Below, piece by piece: positions 19,278 to 29,681 of a stretch of DNA of 30,543 nt (its first letter is position 1; every line of letters begins with the position of its first letter). The position numbers were made by a program, and so were the translations under genes. Where the stretch lies: the NCBI GenBank assembly GCA_000969725.1, contig JXSR01S044434.1. One strand, given 5' to 3'. The stretch is from Ophiothrix spiculata. Its lineage: Eukaryota > Echinodermata > Ophiuroidea > Amphilepidida > Ophiotrichidae. The notes under the pieces were generated by a model. It ran no database searches. It saw only the letters and a list, made by a program, of their open reading frames with translations, and had not been told where the DNA came from.

Positions 19278-19922
19278 GTATGCACAAAACAGGACTAAGG
19301 TCAGCTGCTTTCATACTTATTGTAGCTTTGCAGCTTTTTGTTGCTTGTTTCGGTCCACACTTTTGTAACTTTGTCGCCTCATGTCACTTTGAGTGTTGAA
19401 TTTATTTCAACTCAAAAAATCTTGATGTGCGACAAAATTTTGTTGATATCAACTACTTCAGCGACACGTAGCTTTTCCACTACGGCAACTGAAAATGACA
19501 AGTGCAACAATTATAAGTCATGCAGCGACAAAGTTACAAAACTATAGGAGTATGAAAGCACCATTAGTCCAAGACTATAAAGCTGAATTTGATATTTTTG
19601 AATAACACATTTTGAGAGAAATCTAGTAATAATTCATGTTCTTGTCTTGTATAAAGATTTATACTGAAACTTGATGTATTTATTTGTTTTAAAACATTGC
19701 AATTATTTTTAGAACCCCAAAATGGCTTAGTCCAGGACTTAACTAAGTTAGTCCTAGACTAAACCATTTTTTTTTCTTCTGGAAAAAAATGTCTGTGTTA
19801 ATAGTAAAATTATAGAAATTTCAGTATAAATCTTTGAGAAAGGACATTAATTATCACACACTCCCAAAATGTGTGTTATTTTTCAAGCAATCAAATTTTA
19901 CTTAGTCCTGTTTTATGCATAC
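19278..19922. mobile_element. Foldback element with another MITE nested in its left arm
   Basis: GTATGCACAAAACAGGACTAA at 19278 pairs with TTAGTCCTGTTTTATGCATA near 19922. Arms continue inward: AAGATTTATACTGAAA pairs with TTTCAGTATAAATCTT. They close at a TTAGTCCAGGACTTAA-like centre near 19745. The left arm is longer because 19307-19559 is an insertion. Confidence 0.65.
19307..19559. mobile_element. Nested MITE, 253 bp
   Basis: Exact ends GCTTTCATAC / GTATGAAAGC, with TTTTGTAACTTTGTCGC and its reverse complement inside. It interrupts the left arm of the foldback at 19278-19922. Confidence 0.6.
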
Positions 19923-19988
19923 AGTTCTGTAAGTCTAGATTATGAGGTCGAGCATTTGAAGTCACAATTATAAGTGAATTTTGCACAC

Positions 19989-20436
19989 ACCATATTAGTG
20001 GTGCTCTGGCAAAATGAGCGGAAGGTCGCGATTGAATAATTTGAATAAATGGCTTCTAAAGTAAAAATATGGTGAAAAGATCAAATTTCGTTTTTTAACA
20101 TAAAACGCATTAATGCATATTAGTGTTAACCTATATCTCGCGTTTTGAAGGTCAGTCATGCCGGGAAGTGAAAGTATTCACAGGTAATTAATCGCGTTTT
20201 GCTATTAGACACTATAGTAATCAGTAACTTTAAAATTGATTTGCGACAATTGTTTACTGCCAGATTTTGAGTGGACTGCCTTGTATTTCGATCTCTAAAT
20301 GAAAATTGTAGAAAGAAAGTATGACATTTTATATATCATACGAAAGCTGAGATTATAGAAAATTAAAATATGGCATAAACTCAATTTTGAAAATCGCGAC
20401 TTTCTGCTCATTATGTCAGAGCACCACTCATATGGT
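19989..20436. mobile_element. Terminal-inverted-repeat element, 448 bp
   Basis: ACCATATTAGTGGTGCTCTG at the left and ACCATATGAGTGGTGCTCTG (reverse complement) at the right; pairing goes on through AAATGAGC and GTCGCGATT. No frame for a transposase. Target duplication not resolved (ATAT possible). Confidence 0.7.
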
Positions 20437-20486
20437 ATCCTTTCTTAATTCAAGGCTGGTAATGCAAAACACAATACAATGCCAAG

Positions 20487-21143
20487 TCATCATGTGAGTG
20501 CAAGAAAGTCGTATCTGCAACAGTGGCGTGCCCAGGATTTTTTGAGTGGGGGGGGCACAACCATCAGTTTCCCCCGAATGACCAATAGCAGCAGAAGGGT
20601 TAAATGTGATATTTTTAGATTTTTTTCCTAATGCGCGCGTAAATTTTGACTGAATATTGACAGAATAACAGGAATTTCGCACGAATTGCACAAAATTGTT
20701 GCTTTTTCATACTTAAATTATCAAAAACAAAGGGAAATTCAAGGTATTTTCTTCTCTTTCCCTTTGATTTTTTTCTCTCCTCCCCTTTCTTTTCTATCTT
20801 TTTTGTGTCAAGATGCCCGAATGGGCCGTTTCCCCCCGACTGACTCATCAAACTGGGGGGGCACGTGCCCCCCCGGCCCCCCCTTTGGGCACGCCACTGA
20901 TCTGCAATGGCTGCTTTAAGTTATATTCATTTAACACCTAGTCAATAGAATGTGAAAATCCCCAACAATTTCCATGTCGTATGTCAGTGGGACTTGAAAT
21001 GGTTCTTCAGGTGACATCGTCATCTTGATTTAGGTGACACTGTCACCTGAAGAACCATTTCAAGAGCCACTGACCCAGTGCAATCCAAATGAATGACAAA
21101 TGGCAGATTTTGGAGATACGACTTTCATGCACTCACATGACGA
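20487..21143. mobile_element. Inverted-repeat element split by a hAT MITE
   Basis: Left TCATGTGAGTGCAAGAAAGT through GTCGTATCTGCAA pairs with its counterpart at 21111-21143. The centre is a tight hairpin (20983-21074) with CTTGAAATGGTTCTTCAGGT and its reverse complement. Without the insertion at 20521-20907 it would be about 270 bp. Confidence 0.7.
20521..20899. mobile_element. hAT MITE, 379 bp, perfect 8-bp target duplication
   Basis: TIR CAGTGGCGTGCCCA / TGGGCACGCCACTG exact over 14 bp. The duplication ATCTGCAA at 20513-20520 and 20900-20907 is perfect, so insertion looks fairly recent. Ends carry G-runs (GTGGGGGGGG; GGGGGGGCACG). No transposase inside. It sits within the inverted-repeat element at 20487-21143. 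Confidence 0.92.
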
Positions 21144-21577
21144 AGATAATGTTTCATAAAGTTCCCTAACATAATGTTAAATAACTACTGACAACTGATT
21201 GACAAGATTAACACATCAAATTGCTTCAAGCATGAAGTAAATAAACATCAGTTACACAGGATTTTCTTTTTCATAGCTCACACCTTTTTGTGTGTAAAAT
21301 GGATACCAGCATGGCAGATCCAATATGGCCACTAACTAGTGTGTATCATAAGTTATAAGGTCCCCTCAAAGATTTTAGATTTTGCATCAATTCGACCAAT
21401 TTTGACAAAGTTGCCAGATGAGTCTGAAAATTGGTTGGATATAGCAAGTAAAACATCTTTCTCACACATATTCAATTTTTCAAACTTCTGCACTGTGCAG
21501 CATACTGCCTTAGGAGGAACACTGCTTCTTTAATAGCACAAATATAAATGAATTAGGAAAACCAAAACAATAAAATG

Positions 21578-21994
21578 TGACCCGCCATATCTAAAGGCAC
21601 CTTAAGGGTCCCAAAATCAAAATATATTTTTTGTCTCATCTGAAAGCTGGGATTTGAAGCTTTAAAATGACACCTTGCTCTTGGTTATTTGAGGTTTGTT
21701 TGCGAAGTTATATCCAAATTGATGAAAGGCTGATTCGAAAAACTTTTTAAAAATGTTTGTACTTCTAAGTAAAACTTGAAAAGAAGGGAGGATTTTTATG
21801 TTGGTTTTTAACACATTTTTCTGTTTTGGATGTTGGAATCTGATTCATATGATAGAATACACTTCAAAGGTTACGTTTCTAATTAAATTAGAAATTCGAC
21901 CTTGGAAATGATTTTTGACTATGCTCAGCTTCAATGGCCCTTATCACGTAATTTACTATGCCGACCTTAAGGTACCTTTTGATATGGCGGTCAA
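21578..21994. mobile_element. MITE family with TGACC-GCCATAT ends, copy 1
   Basis: Left TGACCCGCCATATC and CACCTTAAGG; right reverse complement TGACCGCCATATC and GTACCTTAAGG. A perfect 9-bp direct repeat AATAAAATG flanks it (21569-21577; 21995-22003), the size known for Mutator-like elements. Homologous to 25416-26032 in the opposite orientation. Confidence 0.85.
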
Positions 21995-22003
21995 AATAAA
22001 ATG

Positions 22004-23074
22004 CATGAAAGCGATTACTGATAATTTGTATTCTTTCTGAGAGGTTTAAACAGGCTTACAGCACAAGTAAATATACCTTTCTGAATTTTTGAAATGTAGC
22101 ATCCTCATCAGAAGAAATCCTGTGATGTTGTGAGGATAGATGACCTTCTCTGACCTATGATGACATCAGCCACACCAGTCCATTATAAATAATTTGTATA
22201 CCAGAATAAATAGGTATTAATTTTGCCTATCAATGCATGCTCAATGAATTAAATTTTGGATATGTTTATTCTTTCTGCAGAAACATTCTGTATATCAACA
22301 CTTACCATGGGGTACTCCAACTTTTTCCCACAATGCATTTCATAAGAAAATGAATAGAAAAGAACTAGTGCACATGGTATGTATTTCTTGCCGAGTGGAG
22401 AGGGGATAGACTCACATGAATGAGCAGGATACATATGTCCGGAAGGCCACGTGGCTGTTCAACCCATTTGAAACACAATGTAATTCCCCAGTACCATCAA
22501 TATTTTACCTCCAGAGCTCTACAGAAATTGATCAAAAATTGCAAATTTCCTGCTCAGAAAGTTATATTGATTAAAATTTCAGTTCAACAGGAGCACACTT
22601 TTTGCATTTAAGTAGACCCTAAATCTGGCATTTCCCACTGGACATGCCTTTCGTTTTCAAAGAGTACCCCAAGAATATCATGCTTTACTAGAGAGTTGAA
22701 CCACCCATTGCTCTAATGGCTAGACTTAGCATTTCAAAGTTGAGTGACATCTTTAGAACTGTTTCATAGTGAGGTTTTAACAACTCTCCTAATGCTGATT
22801 TACTTCCAAAGTATTTTCAAGTTAACCAGTTACAGCACATTTCCTTTTTATCAAATTACAATTTCCATACATATTTAAAGTTGTATTTACTCTTAGACTT
22901 CATATCATCAAAATTAAGCATATTAATATTATGCACAAAATTGAATATGTACACTATACAAATAATAATTGATACAATAAATATGCAATATCTCTGTACA
23001 AGGTAACCCTTTAACACAAATTCTGTTAATCCAAACCCTGACTGATTCCAATTTTGCTACAATAAGTATATCAA
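22004..23074. other. Intergenic, no recognised feature
   Basis: AT-rich, only short frames on either strand, no clear inverted or tandem repeat. Confidence 0.4.
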
Positions 23075-23400
23075 AGGAGCTTGTCCTGTTGCAACTTTTT
23101 TGCAAACTCTTCAAGATATTATCAAAAATATTCCTCAAATTTTTTCTTGATCATAAAGCACATGAAAATTAACAGCCGAAACATATACTAGTATTCAAGT
23201 GTTGGAGATATCAGTGAAAAAAACCAACAACACAAATTTTAGCCTGATTATGGTAACCAGAGGCAACTTTGAAATATAAAATTGCCCATAAATTCAAAAT
23301 GATTGGACAGATTCAACCCAAATTTGAAATTGGATTCTCATCACTGGTTATCTTTCATTGGAAACTGAAAACCACATTTTTAAAATTGGACCATGCCCCT
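23075..23400 (+). mobile_element. TTAA-type MITE, copy 2
   Basis: Starts TCAA|AGGAGCTTGTCC and ends GGACCATGCCCCT|TTAA. The interior parallels copy 1 (CAACTTTTT, AAATATT, GAAATT, GAAAACT). Length 326 bp against 315 in copy 1. One TTAA has mutated to TCAA. Confidence 0.7.
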
Positions 23401-23455
23401 TTAATATTATTATGTTTGTAGCATTTGCCATCACCATCTAGCCATTTAGATAGTG

Positions 23456-23536
23456 GGGCTCTCCACATGAGCGTCAAATCTAGATTAATCTAGATGTGTG
23501 AAGTATAATAGATGGATTCGCCCATGTGGAGAGCCC
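23456..23536. mobile_element. Small MITE, 81 bp hairpin
   Basis: GGGCTCTCCACATG and its exact reverse complement CATGTGGAGAGCCC. AGATAG lies near both sides (23448 and 23542). An inner TCTAGATTAATCTAGA palindrome is also present. Confidence 0.7.
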
Positions 23537-23616
23537 GTCCCAGATAGCATATGGTGGCGGGTCATCAGAAGACATTGTCGGTTTTTCATTGGCCATGACG
23601 GCATTGGCCCCAAGCT

Positions 23617-23944
23617 ATAATAATAATAATAATAATAACACAATTCTTATTAAGCGCAAACCACATCAGAAGACATCTCAATGCGCTGTACATTATTATT
23701 ACGCTGTTATTAGGAACTCGTCACAACCATCTCTCCTCAACTAGATCGCAATCTTATGATGCTGACCTATCAGAACTTAGATTGTAATATTCCCCTAACA
23801 GCTCCCCAATACGCTTGGGTCGACGAAGCAATCGAGATTAAATGTCTTGCCCAAGGACATAACCTGTTGGCCGTAGCGGGGCTCGAACTCGCGACCTCAT
23901 GATTCGGAGTCCTGCACTGTTCCACTAGACCACACAAGCTCCCT
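23617..23944 (-). repeat. tRNA-headed SINE with (ATT)n tail
   Basis: The minus strand starts GGGAGCTTGTGTGGTCTAGT, with A-box TGGTCTAGTGG and B-box AGTTCGAGCCC, then GGCCAACAGGTTATGTCC, TTGGGCAAGACATTTAATC. It ends in AAGCGC/GCGCTT-like spacing and an ATT simple repeat (about seven units at 23617-23638). Different body from the ATTG-tailed SINE. Confidence 0.75.
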
Positions 23945-24078
23945 AATAAAGGCCATTAGCTAATGGCAACCCACCATTGGCACTCTGAAAATAGATTACT
24001 AGTTCATGGTAGCCCAAATCAAGTCAGCCCTCTGATAAATGATCACTATCCTGCATTGGTCTGCTATTGGCCCGCTGA

Positions 24079-24209
24079 TGATTGATACAAAATTGGAGAT
24101 TCAACCCATATTTATTGGTCAAAAATATTGGGCGAGACGCAAATATTTTAAAACTCATAGCGAGACCAATAAATATTGGTTGTAAATCATCCAATTTTGT
24201 CATTATCAT
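24079..24209. repeat. Inverted repeat, 131 bp hairpin
   Basis: ATACAAAATTGG pairs with CCAATTTTGTCAT, and CATATTTATTGGTC pairs with GACCAATAAATATTGG. Likely a MITE remnant. Confidence 0.65.
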
Positions 24210-25415
24210 GCGTACCGTCTGATATTATCATATATCAGACAGCTCAAAGCATGATGATGACCGATATTGGCTGACAGTGAACCAACAATTACTGAACGGA
24301 CATTTCATTGGTGGTCTGGTAATGTGGCAGCTGATTGCCAATACTGGAGCTATATCGGGCCGACCAAAATTGTTACCTGGGGCATCATATCCAACATTAA
24401 AATTTTATGAAACTCAAAACTCATCTTTACCGGTCACATGAATATTATGTAATTCCAAGTTTCAGTTAATTCTACTATATTTTCTCAGAGTTGTTTTTCA
24501 CTTGTTCGTGGGTTTTTTCTTGCCAACGCTTGTTGCTAAGAACTTTTGCGTACTGATGCACTTATTTACTCACATGTTTGTGCAATGTGTGATTTACTGA
24601 AATTGCTACTCTCACATAGTTGGCTTGCGCATTAAAAGTTGCGTAAAGGGCCCAATTTGAAATGGAAACAAAAACCTTGAGATGCTGTTGTATAATTAAC
24701 TTTTGTATTGTTAAATTTATAATAGTGTGCATCAAATTTTACTCGTACTAGACATGCAAATATTCATTCAATTGGAGGAAACAAAATTGCAAAATTAAAG
24801 AAATTCAAGATTTTGACAATTCTATTTAAATAAGTAAAAGCACCCTTGTCCTGAATTTCACAAATTCTAGTGAGTCAATTTTCAGCAGCCGTTGGTCGGA
24901 AAACAAAGTTTATACACAAAACATGTGCCAAAGCAAAATGTGCATGTGCATCAAGTTTTTGACTTGTTGACGGATTAATTTGTAATGCAACAATATCAAA
25001 TATGGCAACATAAGGTCAGAGGAAAGCAAGTATGACTTTGTGTTTTCATTGGCACAAGTTTGGGGATTTCAAAGTACGCGCAAATCTGCCGTGGTGGTCA
25101 TTCCCTCTATCTGCGTAACACTTTCAAAAGTCAATTGTTGTGTTTGAGTCAAAAAGGGGATTCGGTACCGATCATTGTCACTATTAAGCCAAGTTATTGC
25201 ATATCCAATTTTTTTTGGACTCAAGCTCGATGGCTATAGGCTTAACAATAATTTATTGAACAGTTTTAACAGAAATCCAAATTGCAGGGCCCAATGGTTT
25301 GTTAATGCAAAACCTGCATGGATTTTTGTTTAAATTGTCCGATAAGTATTTATTTTGCCCATAGTTGGCACATTTAATCCTGACTTGATGCACAAATTTA
25401 CAGCATGTGCAATTG
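24210..25415. other. Intergenic, no recognised feature
   Basis: No coding frame above chance and no repeat ends recognised between the hairpin at 24079 and the MITE at 25416. Confidence 0.4.
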
Positions 25416-26032
25416 TGACCCGCCATATTGAAAGGTACCTTAAGGTTGCCATTGTAAATTACGCAATACGGGCCATTAAAGCCGAGCACGGTCAAGAATC
25501 ACGTCCTCAGAAACGTTACTTTTGAAGTGTCTTCTATCATATAGCGTGGCTGAGCGGTTGGAGTAGGGGTCTTGTAATACAGACGGGCGGTTTTGTCTCC
25601 TTGTTTCCTTGAGCAAGAAACTTTACTCTACTTGCTTCGTTGTTGGACAGTCGCGTAAAGCTGTGGGTCCCCTGTACGAATAGACTCCTTCATGGGGTAT
25701 GCATGTTATGCAAGTACTTGTATCATTGATTGATATTAATCAGGTTCCAACATCCAAGACATTTAAGACAAATGTTTTAAAAACCAAGATAAAGATGCTT
25801 TCTCCAAGTATTACCAGTCCAGAAACTTTAAACTTGATTTTCTCAGAACTATAACTTTCTGAATCAGCCCGATCATGCCTTTTACCAATTTGGTTGTAAC
25901 TCTGCAATCGAACATCCAATAACCAAAAGCAAGGTGTCATTTTAAAGCTTAAAATATAATCTTTTAGATGAGACTAAAAAAATTAATTTTCATTTTGGGA
26001 CCCTTAAATGTACCTTTTGACATGGCAGGTCA
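25416..26032. mobile_element. MITE family with TGACC-GCCATAT ends, copy 2, split by a SINE
   Basis: Same family as 21578-21994 but inverted: TGACCCGCCATATTGAAAGG at the left, CCTTTTGACATGGCAGGTCA at the right. Removing the SINE and its duplication leaves about 423 bp, against 417 in copy 1, and the flanking bases then line up (CTTCTATCATAT joined to TAATCAGGTTCCAACATCC). Confidence 0.85.
25543..25732 (+). repeat. tRNA-derived SINE with (ATTG)n tail, inserted in a MITE
   Basis: A-box-like GTGGCTGAGCGGTTGGAGTA, anticodon-arm-like TCTTGTAATACAGA, then GTCTCCTTGTTTCCTTGAGC and the body shared with 308-448. The B-box region is missing (a deletion between ATACAGACGGGCGG and GTCTCC). Tail ATTGATTG. 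A short ATAT duplication flanks it (25539-25542; 25733-25736). Confidence 0.8.
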
Positions 26033-26160
26033 CAATTTATTTTGTGTACAAAATCTGTCTGCATCTCAAGCATTGTCTACTGTGACTTGCACTTGCTAAA
26101 TATGCAGATTTCCAATAGAGATCAAACATGTTGCAAGCGCACCCACAAATATCAGAGGTA

Positions 26161-26655
26161 GTGTCTGGCCAATCCGATCCGATGAATCGGAATCGGACCG
26201 ATTTTAAACTTATCAGATCTGAATCAGAATTAAGAACAAATCAATTTTCTGCTGATCTCATAAAACGATTCACGGACCCTAGAGGAAAAATGCCAATAAT
26301 GAAGTCAATTGCATTTTTTAGTACCAACCAGACTCACTAGAACCAACAGGCAACATAAAAATTTGATCTTTCTAAAATTGGCGATGACGAGCTGTATTTT
26401 TTCTTTTATGTTGCTTTGCGCAAAGCCAAAATCCTTATCGGGAACACTGGTAAACATTACATATTTGTTGTTAGAATTAACTATGACAATTACATGATAC
26501 GTAAATGATCGCCGGATTCACCGATATTGCGTTAATGTCGTCAATTTATTGTCCGTTGTTATATACACATCGAGAATCTGAATCTGAATCGGCCGAGTTG
26601 AAGCTAACAGAATCGGCCGATTCCGATCTTGGGTAGATCAGTCAGACACTACTAG
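26161..26655. mobile_element. MITE, about 495 bp, with 8-9 bp target duplication
   Basis: Ends contain GTGTCTGG and, in reverse complement, AGTAGTGTCTGACTGATC. TCAGAGGTA stands at both sides (26152-26160; 26656-26664). Clusters of GAATCGGA and TCGGCCGA motifs lie just inside both ends, so the subterminal repeats are unusually rich. Confidence 0.7.
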
Positions 26656-26664
26656 TCAGAGGTA

Positions 26665-27268
26665 CAACCTAAGCAACAACAGAATACTTCACTTTTCACA
26701 CAGTGCTAGAAATCTTTGCTGGGCAGGAAAAACCTTGTGTGTTCATTGGGATATTCCAGATACAAATGTATATCCCCTATGGAAGGCAGGTCCAAATGTC
26801 CAATTTACATTTTCATAAATTTCACTTGTAAATTTGTTTAAATTCTATTTTGCACCCCAATTCCAGTGCTGGCACATGAAACTGCAACTGTCATTTTTAC
26901 TTCAATTCCACAAGTGCCTCCCATAGGGGGGGGGGGGGAGATACGTCTGGAATAGCCCATTAGACCTCCAAGAGCAAAAACTCAATGAGTATTTTCGGTA
27001 AAACTTACAAACGACCTGTGTGGTGAATCTGGCGTTATTACCGTTTCGAAAAGTATTCCAAATAGATCTGATGTGCATCTATAAACATCACCTCATCATT
27101 TTCACCAACTTGATTTGACCAAACAATTTCGAGTGGTTTGTCCACATGACCCAAATTGCACGAGGTTTTGAATTTTGCCTGTAAAATTACATACAAGGTT
27201 TTTCTTGCCCAGCGACAAAGTACTGATTCCCCTGTCATAATTCCTTGGTTTGAGCTTAACAATAATGC
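26665..27268 (-). other. Probable 3' UTR or downstream region of the zinc-finger gene
   Basis: Lies directly after the stop codon. No clear AATAAA on the minus strand within a few hundred bases was found, so the transcript end is unknown. A 74-codon minus frame at 27038-27262 shows no domain. Confidence 0.35.
26927..26938 (+). repeat. Poly-G run of about 12
   Basis: An uninterrupted G homopolymer in otherwise AT-rich DNA, about 330 bp past the zinc-finger stop codon on that gene's downstream side. It would read as poly-C in that transcript's 3' UTR if the UTR extends this far. Confidence 0.6.
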
Positions 27269-27939
27269 TTACTGAGCATGTGCAGGTTGCATCGTATGCA
27301 ACACATGACCAGAACTAGATGGCGGTAACATATTTGCCAAGTTGACAAGTTGCTGCACCGTCTCAGCAGCCATGTCATCATCACCATGCCGCGGGATCAC
27401 TATACTACCACCTTCAGCTCCATGAATCTGAATCTCCACTGTCTGATGATGTTGCGTGTCATCTGGAAGTACCACCTGGGTAAACTGGGGTATCGTATTA
27501 TCCGCTCCTTGGTGCTGCGCTTGAACTTGAACCCGTGCTGGTTGCATCTGATGTATGACCTCTTGACCCCCGTGGATGACCTGTTGACCCGATGGTACAT
27601 GATGGTGAATGTGAATCTGCTGTTGCTGCTGCTGATCTTGCTCATGATGAAGTTGCTGCTGCTGATGAACTTGAATCTGACCGTCATAAATAGTTACAGG
27701 TAACGTGGTAGTAGCATTTGACTTGGGGATTCCCGAAGTTATACTACTCTTCCTGGTTCGTGGATTTCGTTTTCGTGTGCTCTCTGGAATCTCGATGCCA
27801 TCTTTTTCTTTGTGCATTCTCATGTGTTTCCATAGATTGCCGCTGTAGCAAGTGGACCATGGACAGACGGTACATTTATAGGGGCGCTCGTTGGTGTGTT
27901 TGCTGGTGATGTGTTGTTGGATAACCTTGTTTGTAGCAC
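27269..27939 (-). CDS. C2H2 zinc-finger protein, last coding exon
   Basis: A likely DNA-binding regulator. Acceptor ttttttttcag, then two bases completing Gly and 222 residues to TAA. It opens inside a finger (GATNKVIQQHITSKH, giving C-x2-C-x12-H-x4-H with the upstream exon). A linker NERPYKC and a full finger CTVC...HMRMH follow. Next comes a basic patch RKRNPRTRKSS and a long low-complexity tail with Q-runs (5-6 Q), His-rich IHIHHH, and repeated V-I-H-x-x-Q patterns, then an acidic DGDDDM segment and the end MQPAHAQ. Tails of this sort often act in transcriptional activation (inference). In-frame codons 5' of 27939 continue into the intron and are not used. I do not recognise the ortholog. 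Confidence 0.85.
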
Positions 27940-28437
27940 CTGAAAAAAAAAAATTGTAAATGACTAAAGTTGGAACTGGATTACATTTATCAGACGCTTT
28001 GATTGAATTCATTTAATTTCTAAGGCCGCGGTCAGACGAATTACGAGGTCGCATTTACTACAATAAGTTTATTGTCGTAATTAATTATTACATGTGGTCA
28101 GACATAGTTTTTGCAATTTATTAATTGCAATCCGAAACAAATCTTTTGTGCTTGTTATTGAGCAAAATCTTAAAGCCTTAGCTACTCTGATTTTGTTAAA
28201 GACAATAAGACAATTATCTTTGATGGGCATGTCTCTTTTGTGCATTAATTCTATACTTCATTTGTCAATTACAATTGTGCAAATTAAACTATATTAATTG
28301 CCCGAGGATTATTTCTTCTGGGACAATGGAAACAACTGTATAAGCAATAACAAACAGGTAAATCAACAAAATGTTAAAATGTAAAATAAATCGTATCCAT
28401 TGTTCCCATTACTTTCACTACGGGACACAATGAAAAT

Positions 28438-28564
28438 GGATCATTCCATGGCAAATGTCACAAACGTTTGTTACATCACCATGTCCTTGCGGTTAAATTT
28501 GAATGTGGGTTAGAAAAAATCTTACGATAATCCACATGCATGTCATTTACCATGGAATGGTCCA
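28438..28564. repeat. Inverted repeat in zinc-finger intron
   Basis: TGGATCATTCCATGGCAAAT pairs with ATTTACCATGGAATGGTCCA; a short ACAAACGTTTGT palindrome lies inside. Likely a MITE of 127 bp. Confidence 0.65.
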
Positions 28565-29058
28565 TATATGGTTTTGTGCTGAATCCAAAGAATCTAAAAG
28601 TGGGAAGCACTACTCTCTGCATCTGCATGCCATGCATGAAGCCGAGTTATTGTAGTTGCACAATTTCTTTTTAGACAAGCTTAATTGCTTGTCAAATTAC
28701 ATAAATCTTGACTTGAAATACAAAACGCATGTACTTTATTTCACAAGCAACTGTGTCCTCGTTTTCCACTCACGTCTAAGGTCAAGCAACAATAATAACC
28801 AGTTGATCGTCCCCGCCATCCCCAATTTGTCAGAAATTCCTTAACCTTTTGTTAAAATTTCTTCCTTTGCTTGATTGATTACTTAATTTGAGAAGAGGAT
28901 GAGATGTAAAAATAAATACGAGTTCAGCTTTCATTCATAAACCAGGAAATAATATTGGCCTCCTTGTAATATGGCAAACATTCAGTCGTTGAAAATTAGC
29001 CAAAATGAATAGTAAATTGGTGAAAAATAACAATAATAACTTAGACGTTATTTCGGGC

Positions 29059-29164
29059 AGTATTGAAAATTCCTGATCCCTCGGTGTTGGATGCGTGTAA
29101 CCACTTTCACGTCGGGAAGTAGTCACACGAATCCAACACCTCGGGATCAGTAATTTTCAATACT
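29059..29164. repeat. Inverted repeat, 106 bp hairpin in zinc-finger intron
   Basis: AGTATTGAAAATT and CTGATCCC with GGTGTTGGAT pair with ATCCAACACC, GGGATCAG and AATTTTCAATACT around a 26-nt loop. Arms of 40 nt with few mismatches suggest a recent MITE. Confidence 0.75.
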
Positions 29165-29416
29165 TCTCTCTATACCATGTTGTATTTGTATAATACAGAC
29201 CTCCCTCACCAACTTTTAAAAAAAGTCTGGACAATCAACTTGTAATTTTTGTTACTTGGCCTACAGTTACATTACACAAATTTCCATCTTAGGAAGAGTC
29301 AAGAAGTGCCACACGCACACTCAGATATTACCTGCGTGACAATCACAATGGCGGACATACAAGTTTTAACGCAGTAATTAAAATGATGACCGATTCCCCT
29401 TTTTATAATCCTTGGA

Positions 29417-29645
29417 CAGGGTTGTCACCAGACAACTTTTAGTGCCGGGTAAAATTTATGTGAAATAGTACGAAAATAGAAATTTTGATAAAAATTGTTC
29501 ATTTTTCTATTGATTCTTCATTGATTTTGTGACTTTTGAGTCTTGAGTGCTGGGTATTTTGACTCAAAATCAACCTGAGTGCCGGGTGGAAATTAAGAGT
29601 GCCGGGTGGTCCCGCCCGCCACCGCCCGGCGTAGCGACAACCCTG
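29417..29645. mobile_element. hAT MITE, 229 bp, perfect 8-bp target duplication, next to a zinc-finger exon
   Basis: CAGGGTTGTC / GACAACCCTG ends; TCCTTGGA at 29409-29416 and 29646-29653 exactly. The interior repeats GTGCCGGGT. The element ends about 30 bp from the zinc-finger exon donor on the downstream (intron) side. Confidence 0.9.
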
Positions 29646-29681
29646 TCCTTGGATGAACTATGGCTGTTTCTTATTCCTTAC

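Noticed and set aside
27350-27909. Open frames on the + strand across the zinc-finger exon
   Set aside because: Shadows of the minus-strand coding exon; Leu-rich because they oppose Gln codons.
28021-28330. Possible MITE starting at GGCCGCGGTCAGACG
   Set aside because: No matching inverted end could be found downstream.
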